From positions 62,001 to 126,000 of the forward strand of contig JAGXQZ010000027.1 of the NCBI GenBank assembly GCA_018336015.1: 64,000 bases of DNA. Reading direction: 5' to 3'. This DNA comes from Algoriphagus sp. (GTDB taxonomy: Bacteria > Bacteroidota > Bacteroidia > Cytophagales > Cyclobacteriaceae). Positions 16,897 to 26,263 of this stretch are shown here, piece by piece. The notes under the pieces were generated by a model. That model worked only from the letters and a program-made list of their open reading frames with translations. It searched no databases and was not told the DNA's origin. A program made the position numbers and the translations under genes. The number at the start of each line of letters is the position of its first letter. Within the stretch, counting starts at the first letter, position 1.

Positions 16897-16904
16897 TATC
16901 TTTA
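16897..16904 (+). promoter_or_regulatory. Bacteroidota-type -7 element of the integrase gene
   Basis: TATCTTTA lies 20 bp before the integrase ATG, one base from the TAnnTTTG consensus, and next to the 12-bp repeats. The integrase could thus repress its own promoter. Confidence 0.4.
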
Positions 16905-16923
16905 TTAACTATAAGATCAGAAG

Positions 16924-18237
16924 ATGGAAGCTACTGTAAAATTTGTATTAAGACGCGATTTAGAAGATAAGAAGGGTCAGCAACCTTTGATGGTGGTTGT
17001 CCATTTGGGCGGACAAAGGAAATTGATTTCAACTGGAATTAAATTGATTCCCGATTTATGGTCTGCTGAAAAGCAAGAGATCGTGGATATGACCGCAAAA
17101 CAAAAAACAAACCTGGAGAAGAAGTTTGGATCTGTTGTCCCTCCAAAAAGCTATCTGCTCCAATATCAAGATGACTTACTTGAAATCAGAACTAAAGTCA
17201 GACAAACTGAAGAAGCATTTCGAGCAAAAGAAGAACCCTATGACCTCGAAATGCTGATAGCAAAGATCAAGGAAACCAAGAAGGAGGTAATCAAAAAAAC
17301 TGAGCCAACGGAGTTAGTTTATGATTTTATCGATCAATACATTCAAGAAAATGGAATGACGAGGGTAAAGGGCAGCATGGTGGTTTATAAATCATTGAAG
17401 AAACATCTTAAAAATTTTCAAGAAAAGACTGGTACTCCTATTCGATTTGAAAACATGGATTATTCGTTTATGCAGAGTTTTCAAAATTTTTTGATTGACT
17501 GGCAAGAGATACACCCTAATACTGGAAATGTTAAAAAATTGAATAACATCACTATAGCAAAACAAATAAGCACACTGAAGACATTTTTGGGCTATGCAAG
17601 ACGAAGAGGAATAAAGACCCATGATGGCTACAAAGAATATTCGGTTAAAAAGGATCGACTTGAAGTAATTGCACTTAATCAGAAAGAATTCGATGCGTTG
17701 TATGCGCTTGATGTGAGTGCGAATCCAAGATTAAGTCAAGTCAAAGATATTTTTCTTTTCAGCTGTGTGACAGGCTATCGATTTTCAGATTTACTCCAGC
17801 TTAAAAGAGAGCATATCAAGCAAAACGAAATTAGATTGACAATCACAAAAACTAAGGAGCCGTCCATCGTTCCTCTGACTCGGATATCCAGAGAAATATT
17901 GAAGAAGTATGAGGAAAGGGTTCTTCCGCTACCAATGATCTCAAACCAAAAATTTAATAAATACGTCAAAGAACTATGTGAATTAGCTGAAATTAATGAT
18001 CCAGTAGAGATTGTGAGATATCGAGGAGCGGTAAGGGATTCCAAAATTTATCCCAAACATGAACTTGTAAGCGCGCATACCGGTAGAAAAACATTTGTCA
18101 CCCTTTCACTGGGTAAAGGAATTCCGGCTGAAGTGGTAATGAAGATCACTGGACACTCAGACTATAAAAGTTTTAAACGATACGTTGAGGTAGATGAGGA
18201 AAGAAAAAGAGATGCAATGAGCCTAGCGTGGGACTAA
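16924..18237 (+). CDS. int: Tyrosine recombinase (ICE integrase)
   Basis: This 437-residue integrase inserts and excises the element. The N-terminal 130 residues form the arm-binding-like domain usual in Bacteroidota phage/ICE integrases (KFVLRRDLEDKKGQQPLMVVVHLGGQRKL, with the three-stranded sheet pattern). A SAM-like core-binding domain spans about 125-245. The catalytic domain shows Arg286 (TGYRFSDL), His385 and Arg388 (HTGRKTF), His411 (GHSDYKS) and the nucleophile Tyr420 (FKRYVEV). All catalytic residues are present. The gene points away from the adjacent attachment core into the element. A membrane-protein gene follows 12 bp later. Confidence 0.93.
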   Translation: MEATVKFVLRRDLEDKKGQQPLMVVVHLGGQRKLISTGIKLIPDLWSAEKQEIVDMTAKQKTNLEKKFGSVVPPKSYLLQYQDDLLEIRTKVRQTEEAFRAKEEPYDLEMLIAKIKETKKEVIKKTEPTELVYDFIDQYIQENGMTRVKGSMVVYKSLKKHLKNFQEKTGTPIRFENMDYSFMQSFQNFLIDWQEIHPNTGNVKKLNNITIAKQISTLKTFLGYARRRGIKTHDGYKEYSVKKDRLEVIALNQKEFDALYALDVSANPRLSQVKDIFLFSCVTGYRFSDLLQLKREHIKQNEIRLTITKTKEPSIVPLTRISREILKKYEERVLPLPMISNQKFNKYVKELCELAEINDPVEIVRYRGAVRDSKIYPKHELVSAHTGRKTFVTLSLGKGIPAEVVMKITGHSDYKSFKRYVEVDEERKRDAMSLAWD

Positions 18238-18249
18238 ACCAACCTAAGT

Positions 18250-19086
18250 ATGAAGAAATTTGGCTCAAACCTTTCACTTGGTCAATACAAAGCAAAAGAA
18301 TCATTTTGGTGTTTTGATGAACTCTCCGAAGAGGATAGAATATTGGCCTACAGATTGGGCTGGCAGATTTTTGATCAGAACAAGATGTTCTTTCAGGATT
18401 TCTCTACATTTCATAAAAGGAAAGGATATCTTCTCCAGAGCCTAGGGTATCTAATAGCTGTTACACTTTTTGCAGCTGTCTTTTTCATCATCCTGGTTCA
18501 TCCATCGATTTTAAAATTTGCATTTGGGTTATTCGTATTGGCAGGATCAATAATGACATTTATTGTGATCATGGGAAAAGCCAGAAAGAATTTGCGCGAG
18601 ACAAAGAGATTTTTTGATTACATAGATCCGATTACCAAGCCATATAATTATAAGGAGTTCCTTAATCTGGATTTGAATGATTTCGAGGAGGCAGAGGTTT
18701 TTTATTCCAACCTAAGGAAAGGCATAGATTATCAAGAAGAGCAAATCGAGCTCGTTGAGTATGACAAAACCATTTCACTTCTTGCCATTGATTTTCTGAT
18801 TGGGAACCCAGGTTCATTAAATGATTTGAAGCAAAAAGCGCTGCAACAAGATCTGGAATTAACCAGCGGTGGATTTGACAAGGTCATCTCAAGTGTAATT
18901 GGCGGAACCGACAGAGGAATCCGGGATTATTTTTCCAAGATTTCCCATGATATCCTGACTTCAAAAGACCTCAGCGGCAAAAGAAAAGAACAACTTTTTA
19001 AAGTCAGAGAAATTTTCGTGAAAGCAGGCTTGAAAAGAAAAGTTGCCTCCATCGACGATTTTATCGGTAATAGGTCAGATTTGTAA
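18250..19086 (+). CDS. Hypothetical membrane protein downstream of the integrase
   Basis: The 278-residue protein has two adjacent membrane segments (about 65-83 and 88-108, forming a hairpin) preceded by an Asp/Glu-rich N-terminus with WCFDELSEEDRILAYRLGW. A cytoplasmic helical C-terminal domain of about 165 residues follows, rich in Lys/Asp/Ser. No known motif is seen. It starts 12 bp after the integrase stop, so it is probably co-transcribed. Its function is unknown. Proteins like this are often seen beside integrases as element-specific cargo or maintenance genes. Confidence 0.75.
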   Translation: MKKFGSNLSLGQYKAKESFWCFDELSEEDRILAYRLGWQIFDQNKMFFQDFSTFHKRKGYLLQSLGYLIAVTLFAAVFFIILVHPSILKFAFGLFVLAGSIMTFIVIMGKARKNLRETKRFFDYIDPITKPYNYKEFLNLDLNDFEEAEVFYSNLRKGIDYQEEQIELVEYDKTISLLAIDFLIGNPGSLNDLKQKALQQDLELTSGGFDKVISSVIGGTDRGIRDYFSKISHDILTSKDLSGKRKEQLFKVREIFVKAGLKRKVASIDDFIGNRSDL

Positions 19087-19100
19087 ACTCCTTATTCTTT

Positions 19101-19127
19101 TTGGATAGTATCCCACTAACTATCCAA
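19101..19127. promoter_or_regulatory. 9-bp inverted repeat between the membrane-protein and HTH genes
   Basis: TTGGATAGT (19101-19109) and ACTATCCAA (19119-19127) form a perfect dyad with a 9-nt spacer. A T run precedes it and ATTTTTGGG follows. It may be a terminator of the integrase operon or the operator of the HTH gene starting at 19174. Confidence 0.5.
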
Positions 19128-19173
19128 GGTCATTTTTGGGCAGATTCGGCCAGAAACAAATTTTCAGCCGATC

Positions 19174-19455
19174 ATGAACAATGTCATCTTAAGTCCCATC
19201 GACAAAGGGCAACTCATCAATGAAATAGCGGAAGCTATCGTCAACAAATTATCCAAGGTTTCTAATCCTTCAATCCCTGAAGAAGAATTCATTAAGATTC
19301 CCGAAGTGATGAAGCTTCTAGGTAGGTCCCGAACCACCATTAATAATTGGAGAAAGGAAGGATTCCTGAAGGAACACATGATAAACAGTAGTGTGTACTT
19401 CAAGAAATCAGAGGTACTCAATGCTGGTCGTCAGCGAAACCCCAGAAAAAAATAA
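19174..19455 (+). CDS. Excisionase-like helix-turn-helix protein
   Basis: The 93-residue protein has a C-terminal HTH_17/MerR-like winged helix: FIKIPEVMKLLGRSRTTINNWRKEGFLKEHMINSSVYFKKSEVL, broken here by the usual turn after GRS. This pattern (helix, SR-TT-NW recognition helix, then a wing with a KSEV ending) is typical of excisionase/Xis-like DNA-binding proteins of ICEs and phages. It probably directs excision together with the integrase, or regulates early genes. It stands alone with its own leader, and a short hairpin (GCGAGT/ACTCGC, 19457-19476) follows its stop. Confidence 0.8.
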   Translation: MNNVILSPIDKGQLINEIAEAIVNKLSKVSNPSIPEEEFIKIPEVMKLLGRSRTTINNWRKEGFLKEHMINSSVYFKKSEVLNAGRQRNPRKK

Positions 19456-19562
19456 AGCGAGTCCTTTCGAACTCGCCCAATTCTTTTGTGGATTCAGTAT
19501 CCTGTTTGACGACTTAAAGATACTGTTTCTGCATTCTTTATCAAACCCTTACATGCAGAATT

Positions 19563-20585
19563 ATGACTTCAATAAATCAAAGTACAAGTTCCAATGATCC
19601 GAATTCCGGTGACTTTCTAATCATCAAATCTGCCAATGAATGGATGGATGAAGCCAAGACCAAGCCTATTCCTAAAAAGATCTTTGGTCCATTTTGGTAT
19701 GAGGAGGAACTATGCATCCTCTTCGCTGATACCAATCAAGGGAAATCTCTCTTAGCAGTTCAAATCATTGATAGTGTCTCTAAAGGTATTCCAACACTTG
19801 GATTGGAAATGGAACTTAAGCCCTCAAAGGTGATCTATTTTGACCTGGAACTTACTGCCAAGCAATTTGAAATGAGATATGCTCAATACGATAAGGAAAG
19901 AGATATCCTTTTTGATCATTTCGAATTCAGTGACCTTTTCCTGAGAGCAGAAATCAATCCATATGGATTTGATGAGGCTTTTGAAGAGTATGAAAGCTTT
20001 CTTTTTAAAGAGATAGAGGTTCAAGCCTCCAAGTCCGGCGCTAAAATCCTCGTAATAGATAATCTGTCTTGTGTGATTTCAGATAATGAGAAGGCTAGGA
20101 ATACCACTCCTTTTTTAATAAGGCTAAACAATCTGAAGAAGATTCATGGCTGGTCGATTTTGCTCATTGCCCACACTCCAAAAAGGAACCTGTTTGCTCC
20201 GATCAATAGAAACGATATCCAAGGCAGCAAGAGCTTTATTAATCTGATTGATTCTTGTTTCGCTGTAGGAGAAAGTCAAAAAGACCCTTCCATTAAATAC
20301 TTGAAACAAATAAAAGTCAGGTATGGTGCTTTTAAATATCCCTCCGAAAATGTCCTAGTCTGTAAAATCGGCAAAGACTCAAATTTCAGTTCGTTTAGGT
20401 TTATCCAGTTTGGAAAAGAGGCGGATCATCTAAAGCAGTTGAATCCAGTCGATAAATCTCAAATGAAGACCAAGGCCTTGGAACTCAAAAATGAAGGCAA
20501 TACCAATGTGAAGATAGCTCAGGAACTCGGAGTGTCAGAAGGAGCTGTGAGGAAATGGCTCAAGCAACTTGAGTTAGACGAGTAA
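19563..20585 (+). CDS. RepA/DnaB-like AAA ATPase with C-terminal HTH
   Basis: This 340-residue protein of the AAA_25/RecA-fold family is used by plasmids and ICEs as replicative helicase or RepA. Walker A is the variant ADTNQGKSLLA (about 55-65). A Walker B-like strand KILVIDNLS lies near 163, and LLIAHTPKR near 205 matches the sensor strand. The last 50 residues form a helix-turn-helix (KALELKNEGNTNVKIAQ, then LGVSEGAVRKWLKQL), an unusual addition that could bind the 9-bp repeat array found 23 bp after its stop. The primase-like gene follows, so the two probably work in element replication. Confidence 0.75.
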   Translation: MTSINQSTSSNDPNSGDFLIIKSANEWMDEAKTKPIPKKIFGPFWYEEELCILFADTNQGKSLLAVQIIDSVSKGIPTLGLEMELKPSKVIYFDLELTAKQFEMRYAQYDKERDILFDHFEFSDLFLRAEINPYGFDEAFEEYESFLFKEIEVQASKSGAKILVIDNLSCVISDNEKARNTTPFLIRLNNLKKIHGWSILLIAHTPKRNLFAPINRNDIQGSKSFINLIDSCFAVGESQKDPSIKYLKQIKVRYGAFKYPSENVLVCKIGKDSNFSSFRFIQFGKEADHLKQLNPVDKSQMKTKALELKNEGNTNVKIAQELGVSEGAVRKWLKQLELDE

Positions 20586-20607
20586 GCTCAATCGTAAAAA
20601 TCGAACT

Positions 20608-20643
20608 GTACGAGGGGTACGAGGTGTGCGAATCGTACGATTT
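20608..20643. repeat. Array of four 9-bp direct repeats (iteron-like)
   Basis: Four tandem 9-mers occur in exact register: GTACGAGGG, GTACGAGGT, GTGCGAATC, GTACGATTT (20608, 20617, 20626, 20635). The shared core is GTRCGA. They lie in non-coding DNA between the AAA and primase-like genes, followed by a pyrimidine-rich stretch and AT-rich DNA. This is the layout of replication iterons or a cooperative operator. Confidence 0.6.
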
Positions 20644-20752
20644 CCACTTACCACTACCCCTCTTTTTCTTTTTGCAGGTAATCCGACAATTCACGACAAA
20701 AGGAAAGATAAGACTCCTTTAAATCAATAAGATGTATTATTTATGTATAGAT

Positions 20753-20771
20753 GTATTTATATAAAAATGTA
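20753..20771. repeat. 19-nt repeat, copy 1 (leader of primase-like gene)
   Basis: GTATTTATATAAAAATGTA occurs here and exactly again at 43940-43958. This copy ends 6 bp before the primase-like start codon. An exact 19-nt non-coding match 23 kb apart within one element suggests a shared regulator-binding or replication site. Confidence 0.55.
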
Positions 20772-20777
20772 AATATT

Positions 20778-21794
20778 ATGAACTACTCTGAAGTAAAACA
20801 AGCGGCTGCCAGAATCAAACAGGAATTCCCTGTGCTGGATTATTTCCATAGCCTGGTCAGATCAGGATTTCTGAAATTCGAAGGCATCCACGGGAAAGAA
20901 TATTTTTTTGGTTTCCTGGAACAGCGGACTGGCTCGATTGCCGTAGATGACAAAGCGAATGTGTGGTATGATCATGCCGCAGGAAAGGGCGGAGACGTTA
21001 TCGCAGCAGTCCAGGAATTTGAAAACAAAACCTTCTTCGAATCAGTGGAAAGCCTCTCTGGATCAGTTCCGGTAAGAAAATTTGTTCCTAGACAAAAACC
21101 TGAGATTGCCCAGAAAATAGTGGTGGAAAAGGTGGCTGAGATCAGCCATGATGCACTTATCCAATACATTCGAGGCAGGGGTATTGATCTTCAGGATATT
21201 GCTCCTTTCGGTAAAGAGGTGCATTGGCGGAATAAGGGAAAGCGATATTTCGCAGTGGGTTTTCCAAATGAATCGGGTGGATGGGTACTTCGATCCTCTA
21301 TTTTTAAGGGGAACATTCTTGGAGGAGGTACTTCAATTCGAATCCTTGGGACTGTTAAAGGCATCAAAGTTTTTGAAGGCTGGTTTGACTTTCTGAGTTA
21401 TCTGAAGCTTTCTAGAGCTACAGATTTCAAAGCCATTATTCTGAATAGTACTGCCAATCTCAGTTTTCGCTTAATTCTGGATGTTTTGGAAGAGTGTGAA
21501 GTAGTTGATCTCTATTTGGATAATGATGTTACGGGAGAGAAGTGTACAATTAATTTTATTAGAGTAGCCCAGCTATTCCGTTATTGCCTTCAAAAAGGAT
21601 CACCTACCGATTGGGATTTGGAGGCATTGAGGGGGAGTAGGGACAAAATTGGAATTCTCCTTTCCAATATGAAAATCATTCCTTCAGAAGCGATGGAAAT
21701 CTGGAAGATCCAAACGAATGTTTCTGATCAAAGATGTCACTTTTCTGGTTTTGAGGATGTTAATGCATTTTTGGTGGGTGGGGTTCACAAGTGA
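20778..21794 (+). CDS. Primase-like protein with CHC2-type and TOPRIM-like domains
   Basis: The ATG at 20778 is chosen over 20751 because the protein then begins MNYSEVKQAAARIKQEFPVLDYF, as mobile-element primases do, and the 19-nt repeat stays in the leader. The N-terminus resembles the CHC2 zinc-binding fold without all cysteines (FFGFLEQRTGSIAVDDKANVWYDHAAGKGGDVI, interrupted by turns). Residues of about 200-260 form a TOPRIM-like domain with IKVFEGWFDFLS (the Glu motif) and VDLYLDNDVTGEKC (the DxD-type motif). It probably makes primers during element transfer or replication and partners the preceding AAA protein. The loss of clear zinc ligands is noteworthy. Confidence 0.8.
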   Translation: MNYSEVKQAAARIKQEFPVLDYFHSLVRSGFLKFEGIHGKEYFFGFLEQRTGSIAVDDKANVWYDHAAGKGGDVIAAVQEFENKTFFESVESLSGSVPVRKFVPRQKPEIAQKIVVEKVAEISHDALIQYIRGRGIDLQDIAPFGKEVHWRNKGKRYFAVGFPNESGGWVLRSSIFKGNILGGGTSIRILGTVKGIKVFEGWFDFLSYLKLSRATDFKAIILNSTANLSFRLILDVLEECEVVDLYLDNDVTGEKCTINFIRVAQLFRYCLQKGSPTDWDLEALRGSRDKIGILLSNMKIIPSEAMEIWKIQTNVSDQRCHFSGFEDVNAFLVGGVHK

Positions 21795-21870
21795 CAATAT
21801 TCGGTCTGGGGGTTAAAGTGGAATACTTTGGAGTCTCGTCAATACAAAAGCTAATTGGGATCAACTTCAA

Positions 21871-22833
21871 ATGTTATATAAAGGTAAATCTGAAGTCAGG
21901 CCATCTGAAAGAAAAGTTGCAGTACCAGTTAGAATCATGAATACGCAATCCGTCCAGGCACTGGCAGATTTGGAGCAGAAATTAATTCTTAAAGCCTATA
22001 GCCCATCTACAGTAAAGAACTATTGATCATCATTAACTCAATTTTTATCTTTTTTTGAAAGTCGAAATATTAAGGATGTGACAAAGGAAGAAATAGAAGC
22101 CTTTGTCTATCATCAGATCACCAAATATAAAATTTCAGAAAGTGCGCAAAATACGTTGATAAACGCGATTAAGGCGTATTATGAACACGTGCTGGGTAGA
22201 GAACGGACTATTTATGATATCCAACGACCTAAGAAAAGCCTAACGCTGCCCAATGTACTCAGTCAGGAAGAGATCAAAGCAATCCTTTGCAGTGTGGAGA
22301 ATATAAAGCACCGAGCTGTATTGATGCTTATTTACAGTGCTGGATTAAGAATAAGTGAAGCTATCAACCTTTCGTCGGAATATCTAAACCTAAGAAAACG
22401 AGATATTCATTCTGATGATGGTTACATTTTCATCAAGGGAGGAAAAGGAAAAAAAGATAGGAAAACTGTGCTTTCACCAATTCTGCTAGTAATGCTTAGA
22501 GAGTATTACAAAGCTTATAAGCCCAGTTATTGGCTATTTGAAGGGCAGGAAGGAGGTCAGTATTCAGCGACAAGCATTCAAGCCGTTTTTCGAAGAGCAA
22601 TAAAGAATAGCAATTCAAACCCTTGGGCGACTGTACACACTTTGCGTCACAGTTTTGCAACTCATCTACTTCAAAAGGGGACAAATTTGCGTTATGTGCA
22701 AGCTCTCCTTGGTCATGAAAGTAGTAAGACCACTGAAATATATACGCATGTGCTATCGATATCAAATAAAAATATTCAAAGTCCACTTGATGGGATCGAC
22801 GAAATCCTTAATTTGGTCACAGCAGATCCCTAA
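21871..22833 (+). pseudogene. XerC/D-like tyrosine recombinase interrupted by an in-frame TGA
   Basis: One frame runs from ATG 21871 to 22833 with a single stop, TGA at 22024-22026, in YSPSTVKNY-stop-SSLTQFLSFF, exactly where the SAM-like core-binding helix of XerD-type recombinases lies. CGA (Arg) to TGA would explain it. The catalytic half is intact: Arg in AGLRISEA, HTLRHSF, LLGHES and Tyr in IYTHV. A GTG at 22078 could restart translation of a 251-residue protein lacking part of the core-binding domain. Upstream, the frame is open only from about 21817, so the N-terminus is also truncated. It marks the boundary between element backbone and AT-rich cargo. Confidence 0.8.
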
Positions 22834-22918
22834 AGACCTGTGGACAATGGTGATATATAGGCAATAGGGAAGTGGTGATGCTGTAACCAAAAAGTATTAT
22901 AGCTAATAATGAAAACTC

Positions 22919-24829
22919 ATGGAAGGAAAACAAACAGCATTATTTGACGAGAGATTCCTCGAATCATTTACTGGTACTGGAATAGTGAGTGAACCAAAGA
23001 TTGCTATAATAGAGCTAATTGCAAATTCTTGGGATGCAGGTGCCTCTAAAGTGGAAATCAAATGGCCTAACGAATCAGACAATTCTTTCTTCATCAGAGA
23101 TAATGGACATGGGATGTCTGAATCCGAATTTGATAAACGTTTTAGAAAATTGGCATATAATAGGCAAAGAGATCAGGGTATTTATGCTGAAATACCTAGA
23201 GAAAACTCATTTATTTCAAAACGACTTGCTTTTGGAAAAAACGGCAAAGGACGATTTGCAGGGTTTTGTTTTGGTCCGTCTTTCTTTGTTAAAACATGGA
23301 AAAAGAATAATGAAGTTACTGTAAAAGTATTTAAAGGGAATGAAGGCGAAATATTCTTCCAGAAAATAGATAGTAAAGAAGGAGTAACTGGACATGGAAC
23401 AATGGTTTATGCAGATAATGCCAAAATTCCCATAATCTCGGCTAATTTAATCAAAAGAGAGATTGGTATGAGATTCCTTACTGACCCAAATTTCGAAGTT
23501 GCAATTGATGGAGAAAAAATAACCTTTCTAGATATACCAGAGAAAAATATTAAGGAGTTTATTCTAACCGTGGAAGGTTTTGGAGAAGTTAAACTAATTG
23601 CAATCGATACTTTATCAACTGACAAAACTACCCATCAACATGGCATTGCATGGCATGTGAATGGGAGGTTAGTTGGTGAGTGTTCGTGGAAAGGAACTGG
23701 TATGGATCATCTTATTGACGGAAGACGTATAGAAGCCAAAAGATTTATCTTTATCGTTTTGGCAGATATTTTAAATTCCGAAAAAAACATACATCCGGAT
23801 TGGTCTGGATTTAAATCAAATAGTGACGAATTTCAATCAGTAAATGAGGTTGTACTCAACAAGGTTAAAGATTTTGTTTTGGATATTTCTAAAGAAAAAC
23901 GTAAAGAAACTTTTTATGACATCAAATCACAAAATAATCAAACTCTTAAAAGGATTGGGCTAATTGGTCAAACAAAATGGAATTCGTTTATAACTCAAGT
24001 GCAGGAGGAATGCCCATCAATTAATGAAACAGAACTTGCAAAGCTTGGGACAATCCTAGCCAATTTGGAGGAATCACAATCTCAATTCAGCCTTATACAC
24101 GCTCTATATGAACTTGATCCAAATCAACTGGATAATCTCAATGAGATTCTAGAAGAATGGAATGTGGATCTTGCAAAAATAGTTTTGGATGAACTTCAAT
24201 TTAGGCTAAAATTATTGGAGCAGTTAAAAATCAAAGTACTTTCAAAGGATACTGATGAGGTTCAGGAGTTGCAACCTTTATTCAAAAAGGGCCTATGGAT
24301 TTTTGGACCCGAATACGAAACTATCGAATACACCTCAAATCAAGGAATGACATCAGTAATACAAAATTTATACGGAGGAATAGAGAAAGGCTCAAGAAAA
24401 AGACCAGATTTCGCAATTTTAAGTGACAGTACAGTAGGTCTCTACTCATATCCTAAATATGATGATGAAGGCGGTGAAATTGGCGTAGATAGACTTACGA
24501 TAGTGGAATTAAAAAAGCCAGGTGTTCCCCTTAGTTCAGAGCAAAAAAGTCAAGCATGGGGATATGTGAAGGAGTTAACAAAAAAAGGATATGTCACTCC
24601 TGAAAATAAAATAACATGTTTCGTTCTCGGTTCGGAAATTGATCCACTTGAAGCTCAGGAAACGCATCAAGGGGGAACTAAAATAATTCCTTTACTTTAC
24701 GATACTGTAGTAAAACGGGCTAACAGCCGATTACTAAATCTTTATGACAAAGTAAAAAATTCACCATTTCTCGAAAATGTAAGACTGGAAGAAGAGCTTA
24801 ACGGTCAAATGAACTTATTAGAAAATTAA
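22919..24829 (+). CDS. MORC/GHKL-type ATPase with C-terminal PD-(D/E)XK-like nuclease site
   Basis: This 636-residue protein has a GHKL (Hsp90/MutL/MORC) ATPase fold with all three boxes: N box ELIANSWDAGA (Glu32, Asn36, Asp39), G1 IRDNGHGM (61-65) and G2 lid GKNGKGRFAGF (106-112). A middle region with MORC-like beta strands follows (to about 270), then helices. The C-terminus carries RPDFAIL (Asp497) and TIVELKKPG (Glu530, Lys532) with a following Gln (KSQAWGY), the pattern of PD-(D/E)XK nucleases of the Shedu type. Prokaryotic MORC-like ATPases are known from restriction and conflict loci. Beside a SIR2-like gene it is likely a defence ATPase-nuclease. DNA is AT-rich, unlike the element backbone. 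Confidence 0.8.
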   Translation: MEGKQTALFDERFLESFTGTGIVSEPKIAIIELIANSWDAGASKVEIKWPNESDNSFFIRDNGHGMSESEFDKRFRKLAYNRQRDQGIYAEIPRENSFISKRLAFGKNGKGRFAGFCFGPSFFVKTWKKNNEVTVKVFKGNEGEIFFQKIDSKEGVTGHGTMVYADNAKIPIISANLIKREIGMRFLTDPNFEVAIDGEKITFLDIPEKNIKEFILTVEGFGEVKLIAIDTLSTDKTTHQHGIAWHVNGRLVGECSWKGTGMDHLIDGRRIEAKRFIFIVLADILNSEKNIHPDWSGFKSNSDEFQSVNEVVLNKVKDFVLDISKEKRKETFYDIKSQNNQTLKRIGLIGQTKWNSFITQVQEECPSINETELAKLGTILANLEESQSQFSLIHALYELDPNQLDNLNEILEEWNVDLAKIVLDELQFRLKLLEQLKIKVLSKDTDEVQELQPLFKKGLWIFGPEYETIEYTSNQGMTSVIQNLYGGIEKGSRKRPDFAILSDSTVGLYSYPKYDDEGGEIGVDRLTIVELKKPGVPLSSEQKSQAWGYVKELTKKGYVTPENKITCFVLGSEIDPLEAQETHQGGTKIIPLLYDTVVKRANSRLLNLYDKVKNSPFLENVRLEEELNGQMNLLEN

Positions 24830-24916
24830 TAGGCCATAACAATTTGTAGAAATTAGAGCCTTTCATTGCTACAGCACAACCAAAACTACGATTCTTACAT
24901 TGACGTTATTTTTTAA

Positions 24917-26122
24917 ATGAAAAGAGCAATAATACTTGGAGCAGGGGCTTCTAAAAGCTATAACAAATCTAAAACAGGTGTGAAAATGCCTGTTGCATTA
25001 GACTTTTTTGAAACCTTTAGAAAACTTGAAATTTCAGAAAATCCTTGGGTATTAATTGGACATTTAATTAACTATATATCTGATAGAGATAAAGTTGATG
25101 CACTCCAATTTTTGAATTTTTCTGAAGATATCGAATTACTGCATTCTGAAATTCAAAAAAAATTGTACAAGGCTTTACATCGTGGAAATATTTTTAGACA
25201 CCCAGATGGTATTCAACAATTAAAGGCTTATAATGAATTGATATTTCTTTTTGTAAGTGTAATAAATGAAATTCAGAATGGTGATGAATCTTTAACTCAT
25301 AAAAATTTAGCTAAACAACTTTCTACGAGAGACTCAATCATAACTTTTAATTGGGATACTTTGATGGACAGAGCTTTAATGAAAGAAACTGATTGGAATA
25401 GTGGAAATGGATATTTTGTACAGCCTTCTGCCGTTTTCAGGGATGATTGGATTTATAATGATGATCAATCTATTGAACGAAATTTCCCGAAGTTGTTAAA
25501 ACTTCACGGTTCTAGTAATTGGATTACAAGTCATATTATACCTAGCAAAGAAGGCAAATTTGAATTAAGCCAGGAAACTAATGTAGAAGACTTCTATGTC
25601 TTCGAACGAGCAACTAAACCATATGCAACCTATGCTGGTAGATACATGTCTGGATATGAAGAGTTCTCATATGGCTATTATCCACCAAATCTTCCCTTGA
25701 TAGGTAAACCTGCTCCTGAAGGTTATACAATAGTAAAAAGCAGAATTAAAAACCCTTTGATGCCTGAAGGAAAATCGAATGATAAAGGTTTGTATTCTAT
25801 GCCATTAATAATTCCCCCGGTAAAAAATAAAGAATACGATTTATTTGGAACATTATTTACTCGAGTTTGGGCTGAAGCACAAAGAGAAATTGAAAACGCA
25901 GAGGAAATCTATATAATAGGATATTCATTTCCTGTAACTGATATTAGAACTGATCAATTGTTTAAATCGGCATTTCTCAAACGGAAAACATTTCCAAAGA
26001 TTATTATCCATAATCCCAACCCGGATTTGATCTTTGAAAGATTCACATTTGATTATGGCATACCCTCATCTTACATCATCGTCAAAAAGGAATACTTTGA
26101 TGAAACCTTTAAATTTGAATAA
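24917..26122 (+). CDS. SIR2-like (NADase-type) protein
   Basis: This 401-residue protein of the SIR2-like superfamily starts with the nucleotide-binding motif AIILGAGASKSY (5-16). ITFNWDTLMDRAL (near 144) carries the Asn-Asp pair, LLKLHGSSNW (near 196) the catalytic-type His, and IYIIGYSFPVTDIRTD (near 335) the second Rossmann strand typical of SIR2_2 domains. In anti-phage systems such domains deplete NAD after infection. There is no fused sensor domain, so sensing could be done by the preceding MORC-like protein, 87 bp upstream in the same direction. Both genes share low GC. The catalytic function is inferred. Confidence 0.8.
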   Translation: MKRAIILGAGASKSYNKSKTGVKMPVALDFFETFRKLEISENPWVLIGHLINYISDRDKVDALQFLNFSEDIELLHSEIQKKLYKALHRGNIFRHPDGIQQLKAYNELIFLFVSVINEIQNGDESLTHKNLAKQLSTRDSIITFNWDTLMDRALMKETDWNSGNGYFVQPSAVFRDDWIYNDDQSIERNFPKLLKLHGSSNWITSHIIPSKEGKFELSQETNVEDFYVFERATKPYATYAGRYMSGYEEFSYGYYPPNLPLIGKPAPEGYTIVKSRIKNPLMPEGKSNDKGLYSMPLIIPPVKNKEYDLFGTLFTRVWAEAQREIENAEEIYIIGYSFPVTDIRTDQLFKSAFLKRKTFPKIIIHNPNPDLIFERFTFDYGIPSSYIIVKKEYFDETFKFE

Positions 26123-26263
26123 AAACTGTTCATTTAATAAAAAATAAATAATAAAAAACTTGTAACACCACCTATGCCGCTCCACTTAGGGATAATACTC
26201 ATAGCCAAAAGTTGTGCTGCATACAAGGATAGCTGACTGAAAAATTATTACCACTGCAGGAAA

